Position numbers and translations under genes: made by a program. From contig NZ_FOUY01000010.1 in assembly GCF_900115005.1 (NCBI RefSeq), positions 1 through 64,000 on the forward strand: a stretch of 64,000 bases of DNA, given 5' to 3'. Numbering within the stretch: position 1 is the first letter of the stretch; the number at the start of each line of letters is the position of its first letter. Shown one piece after another: positions 17,118 to 24,962 of this stretch. A model generated the notes under the pieces. That model saw nothing but the letters and a program-made list of their open reading frames with translations, was not told the origin of the DNA and ran no database searches. The DNA is from Pseudonocardia ammonioxydans. GTDB lineage: Bacteria > Actinomycetota > Actinomycetes > Mycobacteriales > Pseudonocardiaceae.

Positions 17118-18483
17118 ATGCCGGATCCCGCGGTGCCGGCCCCACCGTCCGTTCCACGGCGCGTCGCCGCCGCCGTCGCGCTGCTCGCACTCCTCACCGC
17201 GCTCGCCGTCGTCCTCACCGCGGTGCTGCGCGACCCCCTCCGGGCGCTGCTGCTGCCGGTGCTCCTCCTCGCGTGCGTGACCGCCGCCTGGACGGCACTG
17301 GTGAACGTGGACGGCCGACGCATCGTCGCGGCCCTGGTCGCGCTCGTCGCGTTCGTGGCGCTCGCGGCGCTGCTGCTCGCCGGGCCGCTGCTGCGGACGG
17401 CGCTCGTCGTGGTGCTCGTCGTGATCGCGGTCGGGGCGGCCCAGCTCGCGGTCGCCCGGGATCTCGTCCACGGGCCGGGGGAGCGGCGGCCGGTCGGCGC
17501 GGCCCGCCACGGCGTGCTGTTCCTGAACCCGTGGTCCGGAGGCGGAGCGGTGGCCCGGTCGGGTCTGGTCCAGCGGACCCGGGAGCTGGGCGTCGACCCG
17601 GTCCTGCTGGGTGAGGGCGAGGACCTGCGGGAGCTCGCCGAACGCGCGGTCGCGCGGGGCGCGGACGTGATCGGGATGGCCGGTGGCGACGGGTCCCAGG
17701 CGGTGGTCGCCGACGTCGCCCGGCGGCACGACGTCGCGTTCGTCTGCGTCCCCGCGGGCACCCGCAACCACTTCGCACTCGACCTCGGGCTCGACCGGGC
17801 CGACCTGCGCGCTGGAGGCGTTCGGCACCGCCGTCGAGCGACGGGTCGACCTGGCCACGGTCGGTGACCGGGTCTTCGTCAACAACGCCTCGCTGGGCGT
17901 GTACGCCACCGTCGTCCGGTCGGAGGACTACCGCGCGACGAAGCTCGCGACGACGGCGCGGCTGCTGCCGGACCTGCTGGGGCCGGACGCGGCGCCGTTC
18001 GACCTGCGGTTCCGCTCGTCCGACGGGCAGAGTGCCCGCACCGCGGATCTCCTGCTGGTCTCCAACGGTCCGTACCGTCTCGGCCATCTCGGTGGGTTCG
18101 GCACCCGGGAGCGGATGGACACCGGGTTGCTCGGTGTCGTGACGGTGACGGTGGACCGCGCGTGGGACGTGACCGCGCTGCTCGCCGCGGAGGCCGGTGG
18201 GCACCTCGAGCGGTTCCACGGCTACCGGGAGTGGACGACCCCCGCGTTCCGGGTCGACTCCGGGGTGGCCGCGATCGACCTCGGGATCGACGGGGAGTCG
18301 GTGCAGCTGGCCCCTCCGCTGGAGTTCCGCTCCCTGCCGGGTGCGCTGCGCGTGCGGGTCCCGGTGGAGGCTCCGGGCGCACCCCCCGCCGCGGTCGCCC
18401 CCGCCGGGCTGTCCGCGGCCGTCACCGCGCTGTTCCGGGTGCTCGCGGGCCGGTCGGCCCGGCCGCCGGCCCCCGGCGGGTGA
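17118..18483 (+). pseudogene. Diacylglycerol/lipid kinase-like membrane protein, frame broken near 17810
   Basis: Read through a one-step frame change, this encodes about 455 residues. Three or four N-terminal membrane helices are followed by a diacylglycerol-kinase catalytic domain: VLFLNPWSGGGA, GMAGGDGSQAVV (nucleotide-binding GGDG) and CVPAGTRNHFALDLGL are in the first frame. LEAFGTAVERR, VFVNNASLGVYA and the rest of the domain are in the next. The switch lies at CTGCGCGCTGG (17805-17815); losing one GC unit from a GC run, or gaining one base, would explain it. ATG 17118 follows TAGGAGTG. Both halves keep good codon use, so the break is recent or a sequence error. Intact, it would phosphorylate a lipid or sphingoid substrate at the membrane. 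Confidence 0.8.
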
Positions 18484-18499
18484 TCCGGCGGCGCCGCGG

Positions 18500-19039
18500 T
18501 CAGTGCAGCGACAGCTTCAGCACGATGATGACCACCCCGAGCCCGGCGCTGAGTGCGCCCCACCCGACCGCCGCGGCCGGTGGGGCCCCCGCCCGCCGCG
18601 CGGCGAGGTGCCCCAGGCCGCCGAGCAGCACCGTGGCGACGACGAGCGCGATGAGCACCCCGGTGCGCAGGTCGTCGGTGACGCTCTCGACCAGCACCAG
18701 CACCACGAGCGGGGTGGAGGCCGCCTGCACCATGGGCCAGCCGTGCCGGAGCACCTCCGCCACCGCGTCGAGCCGGTGCGTGCCGTCGACCACCACGCTC
18801 AGCACGCGGGCGTACCGCTCGGCCACCCAGTACACGAGCACCGTCACGACGACCGTGACCACGACCTCGCCCAGCGTGCCGTGCAGGCTGGCGGCGGTCA
18901 GGGCGGCGGCCCCGACGACGGTCCCGTGGATCGCGTGGGCGAGTTCGCGGGCGTCCGACCACTCCCGATGACCCCAGTGCAGCAGGCGGGTCAGCCGGGT
19001 GGGACGCCGGCGCCTGCCGCGCGCCGGGGACTCGGTCAC
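18500..19039 (-). CDS. Small membrane protein, family not recognised
   Basis: The 179-residue protein has a basic N-terminus (RGRRRRPTRLTRLLHWG) and four hydrophobic segments. The first is around VVGAAALTAASLHG with VVVTVVVTVLVYWVAERYA, then STPLVVLVLVES, VLIALVVATVLLGGLGHLA and GLGVVIIVLKL. The pattern is seen in actinobacterial integral membrane proteins of stress islands. GTG at 19039 is the most upstream plausible start. It is convergent with the kinase-like gene and lies downstream of the small protein gene on the same strand. Confidence 0.7.
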   Translation of the reverse strand: MTESPARGRRRRPTRLTRLLHWGHREWSDARELAHAIHGTVVGAAALTAASLHGTLGEVVVTVVVTVLVYWVAERYARVLSVVVDGTHRLDAVAEVLRHGWPMVQAASTPLVVLVLVESVTDDLRTGVLIALVVATVLLGGLGHLAARRAGAPPAAAVGWGALSAGLGVVIIVLKLSLH

Positions 19040-19102
19040 GGCGCCGTCCCCATTGCCGCTCGTGCCATGCCGGCACCATGCTCCACCGTCCCGGTGCCGG
19101 CT

Positions 19103-19119
19103 CCACCCGCGCGGGGTGA
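19103..19119. promoter_or_regulatory. Copy of the recurring TCACCCGG palindrome
   Basis: CCACCCGCGCGGGGTGA lies 64 bases upstream of the membrane protein start and 5 bases after the stop of the small protein gene. It has 13 of 16 arm positions in common with the consensus, but it could also be a terminator of the small gene. Confidence 0.35.
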
Positions 19120-19123
19120 GCCG

Positions 19124-19330
19124 TCACTCCCGCAGCGGCTGTGCCGAGACGACGACCAGCCCGTGCACCCGGAACCGCGCCATGATCCCGTGCAGGTGCG
19201 ACTCGTCGACGACCTCGCCACGCAGGACGAGACCGGCGGGCACCTCTTCGATGTCCAGGTCCGCGAACGACTCGCGGCCCTGTTCCGCGAGGTACCCCTC
19301 GACCTGGAACTCGTACGGTCTCACCGCCAT
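19124..19330 (-). CDS. Small conserved protein, paralogue of the one at 27535
   Basis: The 68-residue protein starts at ATG 19330 behind a clear GGAGGTG. It reads MAVRPYEFQVEGYL and continues with DLDIEEVPAGLVLRGEVVDE and LHGIMARFRVHGLVVVSAQP. The strand-helix pattern looks like an ACT-like or ferredoxin-like beta-alpha-beta module. The protein at 27535 shares YEF(Q/R), the EVP motif, the central G-x-V segment and the GL-x-(V/I)VS end. The two genes flank the three MalT-like regulators, and this one is divergent from the first of them, which suggests a joint role such as a ligand sensor or co-regulator; this is inference. Confidence 0.75.
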   Translation of the reverse strand: MAVRPYEFQVEGYLAEQGRESFADLDIEEVPAGLVLRGEVVDESHLHGIMARFRVHGLVVVSAQPLRE

Positions 19331-19409
19331 GACACCTCCGTCGGGGATCCGCACGGATGGTCGCGCTCCTGCCGGTGGCCCGGCATCGCCCGCACGGGAC
19401 GAGGCGGGC

Positions 19410-19426
19410 TCACCCCGGGCCGACGC
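19410..19426. promoter_or_regulatory. Partial copy of the recurring TCACCCGG motif
   Basis: TCACCCCGGGCCGACGC lies in the divergent region between the small protein gene and the first MalT-like regulator. Only the left arm is well matched. Confidence 0.35.
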
Positions 19427-19493
19427 ACACTCGCCGCGGGTGGCGGCGGCCGGGCGATCGGGAACGGATCCGTCCACCGGGGCCGGAGGGGAG

Positions 19494-22055
19494 ATGGCGA
19501 CCATCGCGCTGTCCAGGACCACACCGCCCGCGCTGCCGCGGGACCTCGTCCCCCGCCCGGCGTTGCGCCGGGTGCTCGACGAGGGTGCGGACCGGGCGCT
19601 GACCCTCGTGTGCGCGCCGCCCGGTTTCGGGAAGTCGCTGCTGCTCGCGGAATGGGTGCGGCGGTGCCCGCAGGCCCCGGCGGTGTGGGCGTCCCTCGAC
19701 GAGGAGGACGACGATCCGCGGCAGTTCCGGAGCGTGCTGCTCGAGGCGCTGCGCGACAACCCGGCCGTGCCGGCGTCGAGCGGGCTGCAGCGGCTGCTCG
19801 TGTCCCGCACGGGCCTCGACCGGGACCTCCTCGACGAGCTGTGCGCCGCCCTCGGCGAGCTGCCACGGCCGCTGCGGCTGATCCTCGACGACGTCCACCA
19901 CCTCCGGAGCGCACCCGTCGTCGAGGACCTCCGCACGCTCGTCCGCGGGTCCGGACCGGCCCTGCAGCTCGTGGTCGCGAGCCGGCTCGACCCGCCGCTG
20001 CCGCTGTCCCGGCTGCGGCTCGACGACGAGCTGTGCGAGCTGCGTGCCGGACAGCTGCGGTTCTCGGAGGCGGAGACCGCGCTGCTGTTCGAGCGGGGCG
20101 GCGTCCGGCTCGGTCCGGATCACCGCGGGGTCCTGCAGGACCGGACCGGCGGCTGGCCCGCCGGGCTGCGCCTGGCCCAGCGTTCGCTGCACGGTCATCC
20201 CGACCCCGACCGGTTCGTCACCGCGTTCTCCGGCGACGAGTGCTCCGTCTCCGACTACCTGATCGGGGAGGTCCTCGCCGGCATCGGCCACGTGGCGCGG
20301 GAGGTGCTGCGCCGGACGAGCATCGCCGATCCCGTGCCGGCCGCGCTGGCCGTGGAGCTCTGTGAGCGGGAGGACGCCGCCGACATCCTCGACACACTGG
20401 TACGCGACCTCGGCCTCCTCACGACGACCGGTGCCGGCCGGTGTGACTACCGGGTCCAGGAGCTCCTCCGCTCCCACCTGCTCGCCGACCTCGGGCGGGG
20501 CGGCGACGAGTGCGTCGCGGCGCTCCACCGGCGCGCCGCACACTGGTGGGACCGGCAGGGACACCCGGTACAGGCCCTGCGGCACGCCTCCCGGTCCGCC
20601 GACCGGACGGTGCTCACCGACCTGCTGCACCGCCGGGCGGGCGTGCTCGTGGCGCGCGGGGAGCACGCCGCGGTGCAGGGCGCCGCAGCGGCCCTCGCCG
20701 CCTCCCCGCCGGCCACCGCCTGGCAGGCCACGGCGGCCGCCTGGGGAGCGCTCGAGCGGGGCGACCGCCGTGCCGTCACCGCACAGGCACGACGGGCACG
20801 GGGCGCCGGGGCGCCGCCCGACCCCACCAGGGACGCGCTGCTGCGCACGGTCGAGCGGTTCGCCGGGCTCCGCACCTGCGCACCGGAGCCCGCCCCCGCG
20901 CCCCGGGACCCGGCGCTGGGCGCACTCGTCCTCGCCGGCCGGGGGACCACGCGCGGCCTGCTCGCCGCGGGCCGGCAGGACCTGGGGTCGGCCCTCGCCC
21001 GAGCCCACCGGCTCGACCTGCCCCTGCTCGAGGTGCACTGCCGGTGCGTACTCGGCGTGTCGGCCTGGGCGGACGGCGATCTCCGGGCGGCCGCGGACGC
21101 CGCCGGTGCGGCGACGGCCGCGGTGCGCGACGGTGGGTGGGCGGGTACGGGCTGGGCGGCGTGTGCGCACGCGCTGACCGGCCTGGTCGCGCTCGAGCGG
21201 GGCGAGGCCCACGCCGCCTCGGAGACCGCCGAGGCGGGGCTGCGCACCGCGCCCGCCGGGCTCGACCCGGTCCTCGACTTCGCCCTGCGCGCGGTGCACG
21301 GGGGCGCGCTGTTCGACCGCGGGGAGAAGGCCGCCGGCCTGCTCGAGCTGCGGCAGGCGCACGCCGCCGTGGCCGGGACGGTCGTCCCCGCGGTGCTCGC
21401 CGCAGCGGTCGCCCTGATCGAGCACCGGATCGCGCTCGGGCTCGGTCATGCCTCGGCGGCCGCGGGTGCGGCGGACCGGCTCACCGGCCGGCCGGGTACC
21501 CGGGCCGAACGGATCCTGATGCAGGCGCGGACCGAGTCGGCGGCCGGGGCGTTCGCCCGGGCCCGCACGACCCTCGCCCCGCTGCTGCACCCGTCGGCGG
21601 GTCCGGCACGACCGGCCACGGTGGTGGAGGCCTGGTTGGTCGCGTCCGAGGTCGCCCTCGCGTCCGATGACCGGCTCGCCGCCCGCCAGGCGCTGCGGGC
21701 GGCGCTGGACCGGGCCCGCCCCGTCGACGTGGTGCGCCCGTTCCTGCTCGCCCGGGCCGGGGTGCGGGCCCTGCTCGTCGACGAGCTCGTCGACACCGAC
21801 GACCGCGGTCGCTTCGCGGCCCGCCTGCTCGGCCCGCGGCCCGCGGTGCTCCCCGCAGCCGTGTCGCTCACGCCACGCGAGCACGAGGTCCTGACCCGGT
21901 TGCCCTCCCTGCTGAACCTCGCCGAGATCGCCGACGACCTCGTGGTCTCGGTCAACACCGTCAAGAGCCACGTCCGGTCGATCTACGACAAGCTCGGCGC
22001 CGGGACCCGGCGCACCGCCGTGCTGGCCGCGCACGAGCGCGGGCTGCTCGGCTGA
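19494..22055 (+). CDS. MalT-like LuxR-family ATP-binding regulator 1
   Basis: The 853-residue protein has the LAL/MalT architecture. An N-terminal P-loop ATPase carries Walker A APPGFGKS at residues 41-48 and Walker B LRLILDDVHHL. A winged helix and a long helical-repeat (TPR-like) sensor region follow. It ends in a LuxR helix-turn-helix (LTPREHEVLTRLPSLLNLAE, then VSVNTVKSHVRSIYDKLG). Such proteins bind an inducer and ATP, oligomerise and activate transcription. ATG 19494 follows GGAGGGG closely. It is the first of three tandem paralogues, with 120 bases to the next, and is divergent from the small protein at 19124. Confidence 0.88.
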   Translation: MATIALSRTTPPALPRDLVPRPALRRVLDEGADRALTLVCAPPGFGKSLLLAEWVRRCPQAPAVWASLDEEDDDPRQFRSVLLEALRDNPAVPASSGLQRLLVSRTGLDRDLLDELCAALGELPRPLRLILDDVHHLRSAPVVEDLRTLVRGSGPALQLVVASRLDPPLPLSRLRLDDELCELRAGQLRFSEAETALLFERGGVRLGPDHRGVLQDRTGGWPAGLRLAQRSLHGHPDPDRFVTAFSGDECSVSDYLIGEVLAGIGHVAREVLRRTSIADPVPAALAVELCEREDAADILDTLVRDLGLLTTTGAGRCDYRVQELLRSHLLADLGRGGDECVAALHRRAAHWWDRQGHPVQALRHASRSADRTVLTDLLHRRAGVLVARGEHAAVQGAAAALAASPPATAWQATAAAWGALERGDRRAVTAQARRARGAGAPPDPTRDALLRTVERFAGLRTCAPEPAPAPRDPALGALVLAGRGTTRGLLAAGRQDLGSALARAHRLDLPLLEVHCRCVLGVSAWADGDLRAAADAAGAATAAVRDGGWAGTGWAACAHALTGLVALERGEAHAASETAEAGLRTAPAGLDPVLDFALRAVHGGALFDRGEKAAGLLELRQAHAAVAGTVVPAVLAAAVALIEHRIALGLGHASAAAGAADRLTGRPGTRAERILMQARTESAAGAFARARTTLAPLLHPSAGPARPATVVEAWLVASEVALASDDRLAARQALRAALDRARPVDVVRPFLLARAGVRALLVDELVDTDDRGRFAARLLGPRPAVLPAAVSLTPREHEVLTRLPSLLNLAEIADDLVVSVNTVKSHVRSIYDKLGAGTRRTAVLAAHERGLLG

Positions 22056-22066
22056 CCGGCCGCCCA

Positions 22067-22084
22067 GGACAAGGACAAGGACAA
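22067..22084 (+). repeat. Three tandem GGACAA hexamers between regulators 1 and 2
   Basis: GGACAA is repeated three times without interruption, followed by GAACACGGACACGG. It is A-rich for this genome and lies 12 bases after the stop of regulator 1, so it may be part of the 5' leader or a binding site for regulator 2. Confidence 0.6.
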
Positions 22085-22175
22085 GAACACGGACACGGTC
22101 CGGGTCGAACGGCCGATGCACGAGGCAACGGTGGCTCGGTAGATTCCCGCTCCGCTACCGAGGTGGTGGAGCCGG

Positions 22176-24872
22176 ATGGACGCGACGCGGCGGGACCCGA
22201 CGGTGACGGGCGTCGGGGTGGGGCCGGACCACCCGTCCGGGGTGAGGTCCGTCCTCGCCGGGCGGCACGGGCCGGCGGGCCCCGCGGTACCGATGGCGAA
22301 CCACGTGGTGCCGCGCCCTCGTGTGTTCGACCTGCTCGACGGGTGTGCCCGGTGCCCGGTGACGCTGGTCGCCGCCCCCGCGGGCTGGGGCAAGACGCTG
22401 CTCGCGGCCTCCTGGACCGCGGCGGGCGGAGGTGGCTGGTCCCCGGCGTGGGTGCGGTCGGCTCCCGGCGGCGACGCCGGTTTCTGGCCCGCCGTGGCCG
22501 GCGCGCTCGCGGCGGTGTCCGGCCCGGAGGCGGCTACGCACCTGCGCCGGCTCGCGGTGGACGGCGACGCCGTCGACGATCCGCCCGGCGCGATCGCGGC
22601 CGCGCTCGCCCGCGCCGGCCGGCCGGTCCTCCTCGTGCTCGACGACCTGCACGAGGTGACCTCGCCCGCGGTGCACGCCGGGCTGATCCGCCTCGTCGAA
22701 CGCCCGCCCCCGCAGCTGTCGCTGCTCGTCCTGACCCGCCGGGATCCGCCGTGGCCGATCGCCCGGCTGCGGCTCGCGGGTCTGCTCACCGAGGTGCACG
22801 CGCCGGACCTCGCCTTCCGGGTCGACGAGGCGGCCGAGCTCCTCGCCCTGCTGCGCGTCGACCTCGACGACTCCCGCATCGCCCGGCTGGTCGAACGGAC
22901 CGAGGGGTGGCCGGCGGCGCTGCGCCTGGTCGCCCTGCACCTGCAGGGACAACCGGATGCCGGGGCCGCCGTCGCGGCGTTCTCCGGCGCCGACCACAGC
23001 GTGGCCCGGTATCTGGACACCGAGGTACTCGGGTCGCTGCCCCCCGGGCCGATCCGGTTCCTGGAGCGGATCAGCGGCCTCGACCACGTGTGCGCCGACC
23101 TCGCCGACGCGCTGACCGGGCGGCGGGACGGTGCGGCGCTCCTCGCCGAGCTCGCGGCGGCACATCTGGTCGTCCCCGTCACCGACCGGCCCGGACGGTG
23201 GTACCGCCCGCACCGGCTCGTCGCCGACCTGCTCCGGGCCCGGCCGGTGCCGCGTCGCGCACGCCGGGATCTGTGGCGCCGGGCCACCGAGTGGTTGCAG
23301 CGCAACGACATGCCCGTCGAGGCACTCTGGTCGGCCGTACACGGCGAGCTGTGGTCGCTGGCCGCGGTCCTGGTGGGCCGCCAGCTCCTCACGCTGACCT
23401 CCGACGGGCGGGCACAGGAGCTGGAGCGGGCGCTGGAACAGGTACCCCGCACCACCCTCGTCGCCCACCCCGAGCTCGTGTGCGGGCTCGCGGCGGCGCG
23501 CCTGGTGCGCGGGGACGGGACCGAGGTCGCCGAGCTCGTCGCGTACGGCCGCACGCGGCTGCGGTTCCTGTCCGCGCAGCGCGCCGCGCGGGCGCAGGTC
23601 CTGCTCGACCTGGTCGCCGGGGCCCTGGCCCGGATGACGGGGAACTGGGACGAGGTCGTCGCGCTCTACCGGTCGGCGCCGACCGACCCCGTCACGCTGG
23701 CCGGTCTCGGCCTCGCCCGCGCCGAGCTGGTGCCGGCGCTGGTGAAGAACTTCCTGGGCGTCGCGGCGTTGCTCTCGGCCGACCTGGTGACGGCCGAGCG
23801 CGACCTCGGCGCGGCCGCATCGGCCGGGGTGCCCCGCCCCGGCTCACAGCTCAATGCGGCGGCCCATCTGAGCCTCGTGCACTGCGCCCGGGGCGAGCTC
23901 GGCCCGGCTCAGCGCGCGGCGATGGACGTCGTCCGGTGGGCGGAGGACGCCGGGCTCGCACGCACCGGTCAGGTCGTGGCCGCCCACCTCGCGATGGCGC
24001 ACGTCGCGCTGGACCGGATGCATCCGGAGGAGTTGGACACCTGGCTCGGTCGCGCGGCAGCGGCCGAGGCCGTCGGCACGGAGGTCCACCTCCGGGTCGA
24101 GGCCGTCCTCCTCCTCACCGCGCGGCGCGCGGCGGCGGGGGACCGGGAGCAGGCGCTGACCGCCCTCCGGGTCGGTGCGACGGAGCTCGACCTCGCCACG
24201 CTGCCCCGGACGCTGCAGGAACGGTGGTCGCTCGCCGAGGCCGGGCTCCTCGCCGGTTCGGGCGTTCCACAGCAGGCCCGCGCGATCCTCGACCGGCTGG
24301 GGCGGCCGGCGACCGCGGCCGCACGGCTCGCCACGGCACGCCTGTGGCTGCAGCTGGGTGACCTGCCGTCGGCGCTGGCCGTCCGGGCCGGGGTGGAGCC
24401 CGAACGGCACCCGCGCGGCACCGTCGACGCGGCGCTGCTGGACACGGCACTCGCGACCGCGTCCGAGGACGAGGAGACCGCGCTGGACCGGCTCGAGGAC
24501 GCGCTCGCCGCGGCCGCGCCGTGGTACCTGCGTGGTCCGTTCCGCAGCGAGGTGCTCGACCTGCGGCCGCTGCTCGAACGCCGGTTGGAGCAGGGGACGG
24601 TCGCCCCGGTGTTCACCGTCGACCTGCTGGCACGGCTGTCCGGGACACCGGTCCCCCTCACCGGTCCGTCGGTGCTCACCGAGCCGTTGACCGGGCGGGA
24701 GCGCACCGTCCTGCGCTACCTGGCCAGCACCCTGTCGAACGCGGAGATCGCAGCGGAGCTCGTCGTGTCGGTCAACACCGTGAAGACCCACCAACGGGCC
24801 GTGTACCGCAAGTTCGGCGTGACCAACCGGCGCGACGCGGTGGAGCGGGGCCGGCGGCTGGACCTGTTCTGA
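22176..24872 (+). CDS. MalT-like LuxR-family ATP-binding regulator 2
   Basis: The 898-residue protein is a paralogue of its two neighbours. Walker A is APAGWGKT (about residues 67-74), Walker B is VLLVLDDLHEV, then comes a helical-repeat sensor region and a C-terminal LuxR domain (LTGRERTVLRYLASTLSNAE, then VSVNTVKTHQRAVYRKFG). The chosen ATG 22176 has GGTGGAG at a good distance. An internal ATG at about residue 40 would match the N-terminus of regulator 1 better (ANHVVPRPRVFDLL), so up to 39 residues are uncertain. Target genes are unknown, but the neighbours are the obvious candidates. Confidence 0.87.
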   Translation: MDATRRDPTVTGVGVGPDHPSGVRSVLAGRHGPAGPAVPMANHVVPRPRVFDLLDGCARCPVTLVAAPAGWGKTLLAASWTAAGGGGWSPAWVRSAPGGDAGFWPAVAGALAAVSGPEAATHLRRLAVDGDAVDDPPGAIAAALARAGRPVLLVLDDLHEVTSPAVHAGLIRLVERPPPQLSLLVLTRRDPPWPIARLRLAGLLTEVHAPDLAFRVDEAAELLALLRVDLDDSRIARLVERTEGWPAALRLVALHLQGQPDAGAAVAAFSGADHSVARYLDTEVLGSLPPGPIRFLERISGLDHVCADLADALTGRRDGAALLAELAAAHLVVPVTDRPGRWYRPHRLVADLLRARPVPRRARRDLWRRATEWLQRNDMPVEALWSAVHGELWSLAAVLVGRQLLTLTSDGRAQELERALEQVPRTTLVAHPELVCGLAAARLVRGDGTEVAELVAYGRTRLRFLSAQRAARAQVLLDLVAGALARMTGNWDEVVALYRSAPTDPVTLAGLGLARAELVPALVKNFLGVAALLSADLVTAERDLGAAASAGVPRPGSQLNAAAHLSLVHCARGELGPAQRAAMDVVRWAEDAGLARTGQVVAAHLAMAHVALDRMHPEELDTWLGRAAAAEAVGTEVHLRVEAVLLLTARRAAAGDREQALTALRVGATELDLATLPRTLQERWSLAEAGLLAGSGVPQQARAILDRLGRPATAAARLATARLWLQLGDLPSALAVRAGVEPERHPRGTVDAALLDTALATASEDEETALDRLEDALAAAAPWYLRGPFRSEVLDLRPLLERRLEQGTVAPVFTVDLLARLSGTPVPLTGPSVLTEPLTGRERTVLRYLASTLSNAEIAAELVVSVNTVKTHQRAVYRKFGVTNRRDAVERGRRLDLF

Positions 24873-24901
24873 ACGGGCCGGGCACCGGGCCGCGGCCGGG
24901 C

Positions 24902-24942
24902 TCATCCCGCCAGGAGGACGCCGCCTCACCCGGGCGGCGTGA
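24902..24942. promoter_or_regulatory. Two copies of the recurring motif upstream of regulator 3
   Basis: TCATCCCGCCAGGAGGA (24902-24918, left arm only) and TCACCCGGGCGGCGTGA (24926-24942, both arms, 14 of 16 positions) lie between regulators 2 and 3. The second ends 20 bases before the ATG of regulator 3. Confidence 0.45.
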
Positions 24943-24962
24943 TCCTCGACCACGGAGGGGGC

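Noticed and set aside
19410-22121. Long minus-strand open frame covering MalT-like regulator 1 (similar ones lie opposite regulator 3 and PutA)
   Set aside because: No family signature, and the plus strand codes Walker and LuxR motifs; a GC-driven antisense frame.
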